Shown here: in pieces, positions 1 to 9,868 of the stretch
How positions within the stretch are numbered: the stretch's first letter is position 1
Layout of the letters: every line of letters starts with the position of its first letter
Assembly: GCF_022539665.2 (NCBI RefSeq)
Contig: NC_081338.1
Span: 620,001-684,000 of the forward strand
From: Daphnia carinata
Lineage: Eukaryota > Arthropoda > Branchiopoda > Diplostraca > Daphniidae
Reading direction: 5' to 3'
DNA: 64,000 bases
The notes under the pieces: model-generated
Database searches by the model: none
What the model was told of the DNA's origin: nothing
The model's input: only the letters and a program-made list of their open reading frames with translations
Translations under genes and position numbers: made by a program

Positions 1-645
1 AGATTTGAAAATGTGATGAAGAAATAAATGGTATTTGAATCAAGAGTGAATTTTAGTAGTCCTTTTTTTGTCCTTGCTTCAGACGATATTTAGTGAAAGA
101 TTGTAATATTGTTCCTATAAACAGCGATACTAGGACTGAAAAAGCGACTAACAAAATGTCAAGGGCTAAAAACCACACTGTAAAAAAATATATACAGTAC
201 CTGCCGAAAGTTTCCGGACAGCCGAGAGCGGCTTATGGAAAAACCGGTTTTTCTTTAAACTCTTAAAAATATACTAATCATCGGACATAGATGATTCTGA
301 AAATGAAATTTTTCCTTAAGATTAGTTTTATACATGATTTTTTTTTGTGAATTTTTCTTTCACGGGAAAGGCCTTTTAAAATAGCTGGCAAAAGTTTCCG
401 GACAGTCGAGAGGGCCAGTAGTAAATGGGGCTACTTTGGCTCTCATGTACGCGACGATAAATGGGGCTACGAGGGCGTTTTTGGGCTTAAAAAAAAGCAT
501 CATTTAAATTATAATCTAATATGGGATTTTGCATATCATGCCGTATGCAGAATCACTCTAATTTTGAGTTAAAAACGGCAAATTTTATTCCAAGGAAATT
601 TGCGCTATCTTCCCATCTCGCATAGTTGCCGATTTTCCTATTCCT
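1..645. other. AT-rich non-coding flank with a short direct repeat
   Basis: I see no gene here. A 22-bp sequence beginning AAAGTTTCCGGACAG is present at 207-228 and again at 391-412 with one change. A second short phrase, ATGGGGCTAC, recurs near 425 and 462. This may be the remains of a short dispersed repeat, but I found no terminal inverted repeats that would define an element. Confidence 0.4.
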
Positions 646-654
646 CTAAATAGT

Positions 655-738
655 AAATCGGAGCGGAAAATATTTTTTAGAGCCTATAGCGGCTGCTGCT
701 GCCGCCGTAGCGACCTTGAATATTTTCCGCTCCGATTT
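655..738. repeat. Perfect 20-bp inverted repeat with 44-nt loop
   Basis: The arms at 655-674 and 719-738 are exact reverse complements; the core is CGGAGCGGAAAATATT. The loop is GC-rich, with CTGCTGCTGCCGCCG. It lies directly upstream of the poly-A run where the 5' LTR of the Gypsy copy is cut off. It could be a foldback remnant or a junction scar. Confidence 0.7.
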
Positions 739-788
739 AAAAAGTAGATAAGAAAACGAGAACAAAAAAAAAAAAAAAAAAAAAAAAA

Positions 789-832
789 AGATCCCCGGCA
801 TATTGTGAGCTTGTGTCCAAGTGTGCGTTACA
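789..832 (+). repeat. Remnant 3' end of the 5' LTR, Gypsy copy 1
   Basis: The segment runs from GATCCCCGGC to GTGCGTTACA and is identical to the end of the 3' LTR at 6650-6693. Upstream of the poly-A the two sites do not match. Confidence 0.8.
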
Positions 833-836
833 TTTT

Positions 837-850
837 TGGTGGAGATGCAG
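837..850 (+). other. Candidate primer-binding site, Gypsy copy 1
   Basis: TGGTGGAGATGC starts four bases after the LTR end, where a tRNA primer site is expected (TGG pairs with CCA). The same 12 bases follow the 5' LTR of the gag-only element at 43250-43239. I do not name the tRNA. Confidence 0.6.
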
Positions 851-921
851 GGTAACGGGATTGACGTGTAGTGGAAAAGGCCTAGTGATAGTGAGAGAGT
901 GACAAAATCAGGATTAACACG

Positions 922-2027
922 ATGAGTAGCGACGACGCAAGTGGTAGTGGTGAGCCTGCTACCAAAGAACGCAGACTTTGTGCGCCAGAAGGGCAAACTC
1001 AGGAAACATGGCGCCCGAAAACGAATCGACATTTACCACCGGTATTTGCTGGCGAGCCACACGAAGATCCGGTGGAGTGGATGGATCTTTACGAAGGTCA
1101 CGCAACCTTAAACGACTGGAATAATTCAGATAAGTTGCGTAGCTTTTTTATGTTTTTGCCTAAGCCAGCCCGCTACTGGCACAAGTCGCTATGTTCACGC
1201 GCTAATGCCCCTAGAACGTGGGAACAATTAAAAGATGAGTTTTTACTTCATTTCCGTCCGGAGGACTACCGCCATGGTCTGATGGATAAATTAAATAACC
1301 GTGTGAAAGAACCAAGCGAATCGATTTTGAACTACTTTCATGAAGTAGTTAGCCTTTGCGGCGATGTCGATCCCCAAATGAGTGAAAGCGACAAACTCCG
1401 TTACATTTTTCGGGGCTTAGACGAAGAATCTTATAACCTATTTTACCCGTTGGTACGATCGACGGGATACACGACCGAAAATTTTTATCATCAAGTTTGG
1501 CGATATCAAGACATCTTCAAGAATAATCGCCGGAAAGACCAAAAAAGAACCCTAGAAACCACAGGCCTTGATACAGGAGGTCTACCGTGCTATTCAGCTC
1601 GAGGGAGTGGGGAACCAACCAAAAGACAATCAATAGGCGCCGGGGAAAAATTTGTAACAGAAAGCGAGCTACAGGCTATTGTAGAGAAGGCGGTAAAATC
1701 GGCTACTGAGGCGATAAAGGAAGAATTCAAAAAAGAGTATAATAGAATGGCCTATTCGCATTCGAACCCATGGACACAAATACCTCTTTTGCGGCTACCC
1801 CGAAGCTTCCAGTAACAGCTAATGCGCGCGCAAAATGGCCACGCACAGAAGATGGCAAGCCGATATGTCTGAAATGTGACAGACCAGGTCATATTGCAAA
1901 TTTTGTAGCGCGATTGCTCCCAGGAGTGGAAATGCGGCAGCTGGAAGAATGCTTCCGGCACCGCCGAACGCGAGTGGCACTGATGCGGTACCAAAAAGAG
2001 TTAAAGACAGTTCGAAGAACAATTTAA
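922..2027 (+). pseudogene. Gag, frameshifted (Gypsy copy 1)
   Basis: The reading frame starts at 922 and carries a retrotransposon capsid region: the motifs PVEWMDLYEGHATLNDW and LRYIFRGLDEESYNL are typical of Gypsy Gag. It ends at 1815, and the nucleocapsid continues in another frame (from 1770) with a zinc knuckle starting CLKCDRPGH near 1867. The last cysteine of that CX2CX4HX4C knuckle is out of frame because of a single-base indel in the T run near 1901, so the knuckle is broken as it stands. Gag would package element RNA in cytoplasmic particles. This copy cannot make a full Gag. Confidence 0.85.
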
Positions 2028-2046
2028 ACTAGTTGCTGCGGCAGAT

Positions 2047-2725
2047 GTGGGGGAAACATTTGTCGCAATTACCCCGGAATCCCCAAAATCCATCGAGTTT
2101 TGTTGTAAACTTGTTAAATGTCTTCTTCAAATCGGTAAACATAACCTAGATAGTATTATTGATACTGGTGCTGGTGTGAGCGTTATATCTCTGTCATTTG
2201 TTGATCGTTTCATGAAAAATGTTAAAATGCTTTGGGATGGTCCTGTAATTGTCATAGCTGACGGCACTAAGATTCGAACTTCCGTTGGAGTGGAGTTGGA
2301 CATTAAAATTAAAACGAGACGGGTTAAAATTTTTGCAGCTGTACTAGATTTGAAAGGGGTTAATTTGCTTTTGGGAGGGGACGCACTTGTTCAATTGGGG
2401 GGGAGTTACAATTGATTACACTAAGAACCCGCCTACGGTGAATTTTAGCGATGCAAATTCAGATACTAATGCTTGTAAAGTGGCTTGCGAAAAAAGTGTT
2501 AGTGTGCCCGCTATGTGTATGAGAACCATACAAGTACTTTGTCAAGGAGAAGCTGAATTAAACGCAGAAAACTATTTGTTTGAACCGAATCAAAAATTAT
2601 TTTTAGAAAAAGGTTTATCCGTTGGCAAAGTGATTGTCCCTTTAGGTTTTACTGCGCTCCCAATTTCGAATTTTACACGTACAGTACAATGGTTGGGGAA
2701 GGATACCATCGTAGGTACGGTTTAG
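2047..2725 (+). pseudogene. Retroviral-type aspartic protease, frameshifted (Gypsy copy 1)
   Basis: The catalytic motif is IDTGAGVSVIS near 2158-2190, followed by the second protease signature LLLGGDAL near 2367. The frame breaks in a run of seven Gs at 2397-2403 and continues at 2387-2725 in another frame. Single-base change in a homopolymer is the simplest cause. In this family the enzyme cuts the Gag-Pol precursor. In-frame stops at about 2723 and 2821 separate it from RT. Confidence 0.8.
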
Positions 2726-2857
2726 CTATTGGAGGAAATTGACGAGAGACCGGTCGATGATGAAGTTAGTTCGAGAGCTAACAATGATAGAGTAGATTTT
2801 GGCCCTAGAATTAGTGAAAGGTAAACGGAGGAACAACGTAGCAGTGTCCTACAACTA

Positions 2858-3770
2858 TTGGCAAGGTTCGAACACTGTTTTGCAACAAATGATCGTGACT
2901 TAGGACATGTTGACATTGCCACCCACACAATCGATACTGGCGTTGCTCGACCAATTTATCAACCACCATACGCCAGTCCATTCAAACAAAGAGAGATAAT
3001 CAGGGAACAGGTTGAAGAAATGCTTCGGAATAATGTGATAGAGCCAGCATTCGGTCCATGGGCCTCTCCGGTAGTTTTAGTTAAAAAGCCTGATGGTACA
3101 TGGCGATTTTGTGTAGACTACCGTAAAATCAATGAAATAACAGTGGAAGATGTCTACCCGTTGCCTCGAATAGAAGACGCGCTAGGGCTATTGGAGGGTT
3201 CTACTTATTTTTCGTCGCTTGACATGCAGTCAGGATTTTGGCAAATTAAAGTTAAAGAGGAGTATAGGCCCAAAACTGCTTTTATAACTGCGGACGGGTT
3301 GTTTCAATTTAGAGTATTGCCATTTGGGTTGATCAATTCTCCGAGAACTTTCCAACGAATGATGGACGTTCTATTGGCAGGTTTAAAGTGGTGCGTTTGT
3401 CTTGTTTATATCGACGATATCGTAATATTTGCCCGTACGTTTAATGAACATTTCCATTTCGTCGCTTGACATGCAGTCAGGATTTTGGCAAATTAAAGTT
3501 AAAGAGGAGGATAGGCCCAAAACTGCTTTTATAACTGCGGACGGGTTGTTTCAATTTATAGTATTGCCATTTGGGTTGATCAATTCTCCGAGAACTTTTC
3601 AACGAATGATGGACGTTCTATTGGCAGGTTTAAAGTGGTGCGTTTGTCTTGTTTATATCGACGATATCGTAATATTTGCCCGTACGTTTAATGAACATTT
3701 CCAACGATTGGAGTTAGTCCTGCGCCGTATATCAGAGGCAAAAATTAAATTGAAATTGAAAAAATTGTAA
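2858..3770 (+). pseudogene. Reverse transcriptase with a 247-bp internal tandem duplication (Gypsy copy 1)
   Basis: RT motifs are clear: SPVVLVKKPDGTWRFCVDYR, LDMQSGFWQI, LPFGLINSPRTFQRMMD and the catalytic VYIDDIVIF. The block from LDMQSGF to IDDIVIFARTFNEHF is present twice, at about 3209-3455 and 3456-3702, offset by 247 bp. As 247 is not a multiple of three, the second copy lies in another frame. The two copies differ at only a few bases, so the duplication is younger than much of the decay. The junction carries a short shared ATTT. After 3770 the frame is lost again. Confidence 0.9.
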
Positions 3771-3862
3771 CTTTTTTTAGTCGAGGCTTCTCATATTAGG
3801 ACATATAGTGAGCGAAGGGGGGTGAGTCCTAACCCAAGTCCTAACCCCTATTCCCCGTTGGA

Positions 3863-4864
3863 ATGTGTTCATATTATAGACGTTTCATCCCGCGATTTTC
3901 CGAAGTTGCTCGATCGTTGAGTGAGTTATCAAAAAAGGGAGTAAAGTTCGGATGGGGACCTGAACAACATAAGAGTTTTGAACAGTTAAAGAAAGCCCTA
4001 GTTACCGAGCCGGTTTTACGTCATCCCGATTATAAATTACCGATGGAAATACATTGCGATGCGTCAAAAGAAGGGTTAGGTGCGGTATTAGTGCAGCGGG
4101 TGGAGGGGAATGAACATGTCATTGCGTATGCCTCGCGATTGTTAAAAGAAAGTGAACAAAATTATTCCATTACCGAATTGGAATGTCTTGCTTTAGTTTT
4201 TTCCATACGGCGCTTTCAAGCATTTATATGGGGAATGCAAGTTCGCGTAGTTACCGATCACCATGCGTTGTGTTGGCTTTTGAAGAAAAGGGATTTAACG
4301 GGACGTCTATCGCGATGGAGCCTGAGCCTACAAGATCTGGATATAGATATTGTTTATAAGAATGGGAAGTTACATAGGGATGCCGATGCTCTATCTAGAA
4401 GCCCCGTTAACGAGCCCGAAAACGAGGTAGACGCTCCACTTTATTCCATTAGGTCCCTAGACAGTGAGCTTACAACGCAGGTTGAGGTACAGAGTGAGCA
4501 AGAAAATGACCAGTTTTGTAAGAGAATTCGACAAATCCTAGCGAAGGGACCTGTACAGGGAAAAGAAACTAAGATAAAACGGCAGTATACGATCCATGAT
4601 AACCTGCTATATCGTCATACTATTAGGAAGGGAAGGGAGAAATTACAACTTTGTGTGCCCAAACCCCTGGTAAAGCAAGTACTATTAGCTTGTCATGAAG
4701 ACATAACCGCAGGACATTTAGGGATTGGTCGAACGGTAGAAAACATTACTTGTAGATACTATTGGCCGAAAACTGTATCTGTGATAATTAGGCATGTAAG
4801 AAGCTGTATCGACTGTCAAATGAGGAAGCAACCGAAAATAAAAAGAGTAGGATTCTTAAAATAA
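3863..4864 (+). pseudogene. RT thumb, RNase H and integrase zinc domain (Gypsy copy 1)
   Basis: This open frame holds three parts. It begins with the RT connection (CSYYRRFIPRFSEVA). RNase H follows, with IHCDASKEGLGAVL, the ITELECLALVF helix and VVTDHHALCWLL, all catalytic acid positions being visible. Next come the DADALSR linker and the integrase HHCC domain (HEDITAGHLGIGRT ... CIDCQMRK). RNase H removes the RNA strand during reverse transcription and the zinc domain helps integrase bind DNA ends. The frame stops at 4862-4864. Confidence 0.88.
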
Positions 4865-4888
4865 ATCCACGTTACTCGTCCTTTTGAA

Positions 4889-6006
4889 ATGGTGGGAATG
4901 GATATTCTTGGCCCTTTCCCTCTGAGCGATTTTGGAAACCGATATACCATCGTCGTTGTTGTTCATTTTACGAAATCGGTCATTGTAAAAGCTATCACCA
5001 GGACAACAAGTGAAGAAATAGTAAAATTTTTATTGAGGATGTTGTGCTGCAACACGGGGTACCATCGCGACTACTGACCGATCGTGGGAGATATTTCACG
5101 TCGAAATTTGCTAGACAGTTATTTTCTGATCTGGAGAGTAAACATATTACAACAACCGCATACCACCCCCAGTGTAACGGTCTAGTAGAGTGGTATAATA
5201 GGACCCTGGCCCAAATGCTGTCCATGTACGTTAACACTAATCAAATATTGTCATAGGTCACTTTTGGGTACAATACGAGTCGCCTGGATTCGATTGGTTG
5301 CAGTCCATTTTATTTGTTGTATGGTCGAGAATCAAATTTGCCAATAGATGTAGCGTTGAAAAATCAATTTAACGATCTCGACCGGCACTCTGAAGTTCCC
5401 TTGATATTTCGATGTGCTACCCGAATACAGTTCCTACAGGAGGACGTGCGGCGAAAGTTAGTAATTGTTCGTGCGAAACAGCGTTATTACTATAATAGAA
5501 AACGAATGCCGATGTCCTACGATCCCGGCGAGTTAGTATTGGTTTTTACTCCATTCCGACGGAAGGGGCGATCTGAGAAATTAAAGTGTCGATATTATGG
5601 CCCATTTATGGTAGTTAAAAAAGTAAATGATTTAAATTATCTTTTGAAAAGCTACCGTAAGAGAAAGGGATTATGCGACATTGTCCATATAGATCGAATG
5701 AAAAGGTTCTATACCAGAGACGATTCCCAAGCTAGTTCCGTTGTTGGCTCTAATAGTAAAGGTAAAGAGTTTATAATCAAAGATTATGGTGGGTTCCGGT
5801 GGCAAGAGGGTGCGACGGATCCGTTCGTAGATACGCAGATGTTCGTGGAACAAAAATCTGGTATCTCGGCGGGAGAAGGACCCGCAAGGCCGGTCGGACC
5901 ACAGAGTGATCAGCCAAAAGGCCTAGTTGTTGGGCAAGTGGCTTCAGCGGTAGACAAAATTTGGGGCGAACAACGGAAGGCAAGGGTAAAAGTAAACGTC
6001 TCCTAA
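4889..6006 (+). pseudogene. Integrase catalytic core and C-terminal domain, frameshifted (Gypsy copy 1)
   Basis: The first catalytic Asp lies in VGMDILGPFP (about 4895). After a frameshift near 5040, the second Asp is in LLTDRGRYF and the Glu in CNGLVEWYNRT. Another break at about 5256 precedes the 5314-6006 frame, which carries LLYGRESNLP and a GPF/Y-type module (YYGPFMVVKK ... IVHIDRMKRFY). Two breaks inside the core mean no working integrase. Confidence 0.85.
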
Positions 6007-6106
6007 ATGTAACCGTGAAAAATCATAATCCCTATCTACGGAGTCGTCAGAAATGTGTTAATTATTGTCATTGATCGAGACGATCACTTTGTGGAGCGGG
6101 AATCTT

Positions 6107-6693
6107 TGTAACGAAATTAAGAAACGTTAGTCTTATGATCAAGAAATAAAAAATTAAAGATAGAAATAAAAGTCATTTCAATGTCGCCCTAAACTCATGG
6201 GAGTAGTCTAGCTATAGTTGAACATCCGGAAATGAAAATGGATCCCGGGAATGATGCAAGAATGTCGTCGATCTTGCATCAGTGGATCGTGGGTTTTGCG
6301 TTGGTGTTGGGGAGTTTATAAAAAGTTAGGAGATAGAGTTTGGCAGGGAGACGAAAAAGAGTGATCGAGAGAGAGAGGATACTGTTTTTGGTCCGTTTGT
6401 AATACTAGTTTGGTGACGATCCGTGTTTATTCCGGCAGCGTTGATGTGAAAGTTTGAGAGTTTTCTGTTTGACCGTTCTTTTCTTTTAGTTAGTGTAGGG
6501 GCCGGTAGCCTGACGTGTTACACCTCGGGTCTGTGTTAAATTAATTTCAGACCGAAGTATAACTATTGAGTCTATCCGGGGGCCTAAAGCACGTCAATTC
6601 CGTTACAAACAAAGAAAAAAGAAAAAAGAAAAAAAAAAAAAAAAAAAAAAGATCCCCGGCATATTGTGAGCTTGTGTCCAAGTGTGCGTTACA
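6107..6693 (+). repeat. 3' LTR of Gypsy copy 1, with upstream polypurine tract
   Basis: A purine run GTGGAGCGGGAA at 6091-6102 fits a polypurine tract, and TGTAACG follows at 6107. The LTR ends GCGTTACA at 6693, giving TGTAAC/GTTACA inverted ends. TGTAAC also occurs at 6008, two bases after the pol stop codon, so that is an alternative start. It contains a long A-rich run at about 6610-6650 shared with the 5' remnant. Confidence 0.7.
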
Positions 6694-8204
6694 ATACTAA
6701 TAATTTTTTTTCCCAATTTTCCAGAACACCTTTGGAAGAACGCCCAAGTGATAGCATTTTTGTTGTTGACATGAAAACCAAAGCAGACAAATTTGTAAAG
6801 GGTAAACCAATAAAGTAAACAAAAATCAATGAAATGTGGCTTGCTAGGATGTTACCCCATTTCAACTCCAAATTTATCGTGATTAGGTAAAAGGCCAATG
6901 GACTTCTATCGGAAAAACAGCTGTCGTTGATGGCGGTTAACGACCACCACTTTTAAACTATTGGCCATAAGTGGCCAATAAAACTAAAAAGAATAAAGAA
7001 AACTGTAACGAAAACTGTAGATAAACGTTTGACTCTCAAGTGGCAATCCATTCAAAATGGGGATGGCGAATATTAATTCTTTACGAAAAAGAATAAACGA
7101 TGTGTCAGCTTCGATGTCATTAATTTCTTTACATCATTCAACACGTTTGTTTGCCTGATACTGTTCAATGTAACGAAATTAACTTTACGAACCCCAGAAA
7201 GATGAATGACAATTGTAATCAATATTTCTTTGGATTAGGATTCAGCTAATAACTTTGTAAAGCTGGGCACAAATGGTGGAGAACAAGCTAAACAAAATAA
7301 AGATAGATAGGAGTGTTTTTACTTACAGTGGGCTTATGGTAGAGGCGGCGACTGGTGGTGGAATGACACAACTCAAGTGTAAGTATAACAAAGTTTTTAT
7401 TGAACACACAGTTAATACAGAGTACTGGTTCACTCCGACTCACAAGATTGACTGATTGTATAGGTTTTTCAGGGGAACATTTTATAGGAAAGTGGAAGGT
7501 CGAATTGGTTAACACTTCGGGAAAGGTAGGGAATTTAGCCGTGTAAATTTAACACTAAGGTGTGAAAAGGGGATGGCCGGTTCTCGGAGGTTAAGGCCCT
7601 CGGTGGGAACCACGGTTGGTGTGCGGAAAACGGTGCCGACGGGTCGTTCCTTACAACTTCAACAATTTACCCTTCACAAGCGGAGAACGTACATTCACCG
7701 AACCTTCTTCGTTGGCTGGTTACCGAACTAATACTAACTAAAAGAATTATTTTGAGACATTTTTTGTATTGACACGTCGCTTTAGAATTTAAGATAATGA
7801 ACTTTATTTTTCTAGTTGATTTCGTTTAGTCAAAATGTTAGAAAGTAGAGGCATTAGCTAACGTAACCATGCTTTGAAGTTAAGAAAAATATTAAAAGCG
7901 TGATACCATATCTGCAATATGGATGTTTTAAAACACTGTTTATCTTCAGTTTGTGTAATGAATTAACCGTACGAATTACGTATAAGTATTTGTGCTGGAA
8001 GGCGGATCTTTTCACATTAATAATATCGATTTCAGAGGCTTGTTTTTCGAGGCTTCCTTTATGAGGCAAAACAAAGTTTCGTTTATTTCCGAATGAACAC
8101 ATGAGCTCGCGATCAAAAACTGTAGCACATAAAGAAAAAGGACTTATTAGTAGATCTATTTAAATAATTGAGTTGTGGACGGAAAAATTTGAAAAATATC
8201 CACT
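6694..8204. other. Intergenic stretch, no supported gene
   Basis: Short open frames here (for example 7273-7455 and 7854-8102) have no recognisable domain or consistent splice context. The final part ends CACTATGCAG just before the VPS13B-like homology begins, which would fit an old intron acceptor. Confidence 0.4.
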
Positions 8205-9296
8205 ATGCAGGTTCTCTTCTCTCTATTGTATATGGTGCGTTCATATTTACCACAACCACTACGACTGCACCTGAACCTGCGAACTCCCGGACTGAACTCG
8301 TCCGTCTTCTCTGAAATCGATGGACGGGGTAGTCAGTCTGTCCTGGATTGCCCGGGCAGTGTTGATCATGGCCACCAGCTAAGTTTTCAGCTGAGTTCTA
8401 GTCTCCGCCTATGTACGATGCCACATTTCAAATTGGCATCACCAAAGAGAGACAAATGGAATCTGCATTCTATTCCCAACTGCTACTTTTGCAGGATCAA
8501 GACCACTTTCACTTCATGTGCCGACCAAGAGTGGAAGGTCACTATTCTGTTCAAAAGAATACAGAAGATGGCACTGCATGCTTTTTGCCGTTGACGTGCA
8601 AAATGCACGATGGGATTCGCATTTTGTCCGTTCAACCAACATTCCGTATCCACAATGACATAGGAAGTGTTTTGAAAGTCGCTTGCGTAATCGGATTCGA
8701 TCAATAGCAGTGGAAAAAGACAATCATGGAACCTAAAGGAGACTCTTGTGCTGTTCCATTGGCAAGGTGGAGGAAAAAACTCAGACCATTTTTCTTATCA
8801 GTTCGAGCTTGTTCATACTGGAGTTGTCCCATCCAACTTTGCCATTCAGGATCTCGGAACTCGAACAGCTATAATTTCAACTCACAACGTTACTCGGTAT
8901 CTGTTCCGTTGTCTAACGAATGTCGAGAATCCGAAACGATCAACAATTGCCCCATCATTATTACCCGATTGGAGCAAAATGAACGGACGTATCTTTCTGT
9001 TGCCGTCGATCCTAATCCATTATGGGTTCTTATCAACAAAACTGAATTGACTTTGGCATACGCCCAGGCTTTTAATTCTATTACCGGTCAACCCGAATCG
9101 GATTGCGACAAATTTCATTGGCATGCTGTGATTGGCCCCAATGAAGCGCCTTCTATACATCGCCATGGGGTCAATTGCGCTATATGGACGTTTCACCACC
9201 TACCAATCTTCCGAGATTGCTACTTGCTTTGGAAGAGACCAGCCCCAAATGGAACCATCCAGTACATCCAAGCCACGCATACGACAAATTCCTAAG
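8205..9296 (+). pseudogene. VPS13B-like pseudogene, 5' part (interrupted by BEL insertion)
   Basis: Translation in shifting frames gives a continuous stretch that resembles the C-terminal half of VPS13B/COH1, a large lipid-transfer protein of membrane contact sites and the Golgi. Examples are SILRTPG-type text near 8280, IHNDIGSVLKVACVIGFDQ at 8650-8705, HFSYQFELVHTGVVPSNF near 8785 and RTYLSVAVDPNPLWVLINK near 8985. The frame changes at least at about 8400, 8710, 8850 and 9150, so this is not a working exon. The identity is set mainly by the downstream part (17263-18606). It may be an old genomic fragment or an intron-poor copy. No strong functional claim is made. Confidence 0.6.
9292..9296. 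repeat. Target site duplication CTAAG, left
   Basis: CTAAG sits directly before the BEL 5' LTR and again directly after the 3' LTR at 17258-17262. Five bases is the usual duplication size for BEL/Pao integrases. Confidence 0.92.
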
Positions 9297-9681
9297 TGTC
9301 ACCGATTTGATCGGTGGGGGTAGGACCCGGTAGAGGGCTACCCGTTGTGATCGACCTTCTTTTGTTTTTCCCCTTCTTTTTTGTTTTCTTGGAGGCATAA
9401 GCAGTTCGACTGCCGTAGTACGTTTTCACCCTTTTCAAAGTAACCTTTAAGTTGTCTTAAACGGTCCAACAGTCTTTTCAAGGCTGTTAAGTTTTGTACT
9501 CTCGTGAGTCTTCCTTGTATTGCCCTCTCGTCAGTCGACATTCACGTCAAAACCCCTTTTTTTGTTTCAATAAAGTATCACAAATCTTGTCCGTCTTACT
9601 TTTGTATAAGAAGGGAAATTAGGGCAAAGGACTGACTCTCTCTCTTTAAGCAATTGCTATTCTCACGCGAGATACGCAACA
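9297..9681 (+). repeat. 5' LTR of the BEL element
   Basis: It starts TGTCACCG and ends ACGCAACA, 385 bp, matching 16873-17257. A polyadenylation signal AATAAA is at 9569-9574. Pyrimidine-rich CTCTCTCTTT lies near the 3' end. Confidence 0.95.
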
Positions 9682-9683
9682 AA

Positions 9684-9701
9684 TGGTGCCGAAACCCGGG
9701 A
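9684..9701 (+). other. Primer-binding site for tRNA-Phe (BEL element)
   Basis: TGGTGCCGAAACCCGGGA begins two bases after the LTR. It is the reverse complement of the 3' end of the conserved animal tRNA-Phe (acceptor stem GCCGAAA paired with TTTCGGC, then A and CCA). I compared it with the tRNA from general knowledge. Confidence 0.85.
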
Positions 9702-9868
9702 TTCTGGAAATCGAATAGTTTAAATCTCCATTTCCAGCTGTCCAACCTTGTACTGTCCAACCTTGTACTGCGACCTCGTGTTGTTCACGTTCCGTAACCA
9801 CGCTGGTCGACCAACCGTTCGAACTGTATCCGTTGATATCGTCTACATCCTGCGTCTGTTAAGCATTT

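Larger units (their letters stand above)
770..6693 (+). mobile_element. Decayed Ty3/Gypsy LTR retrotransposon (copy 1)
   Basis: The order gag, protease, RT, RNase H, integrase between two matching LTR ends shows a Ty3/Gypsy element. The last ~44 bp of the 5' LTR (789-832) recur exactly at the end of the 3' LTR (6650-6693). The coding part is broken into all three frames with several stops, so this copy is not autonomous. The 5' LTR is nearly all missing: homology stops at a poly-A run of about 25 bases, which suggests either deletion or an assembly join. The bases after 6693 begin ATACTAAT; a target duplication cannot be checked because the left end is lost. Confidence 0.9.

Noticed and set aside
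646-1032. Minus-strand 128-aa frame over the Gypsy leader
   Set aside because: It runs through the poly-A run (poly-Phe) and lies over the hairpin and Gag start on the other strand; no domain.
6008-6106. Extending the Gypsy 3' LTR to TGTAAC at 6008
   Set aside because: It begins two bases after the pol stop and lacks a purine tract; the start at 6107 has one.
7854-8102. Minus-strand 82-aa frame before the VPS13B-like segment
   Set aside because: No domain or splice sites; AT-rich.
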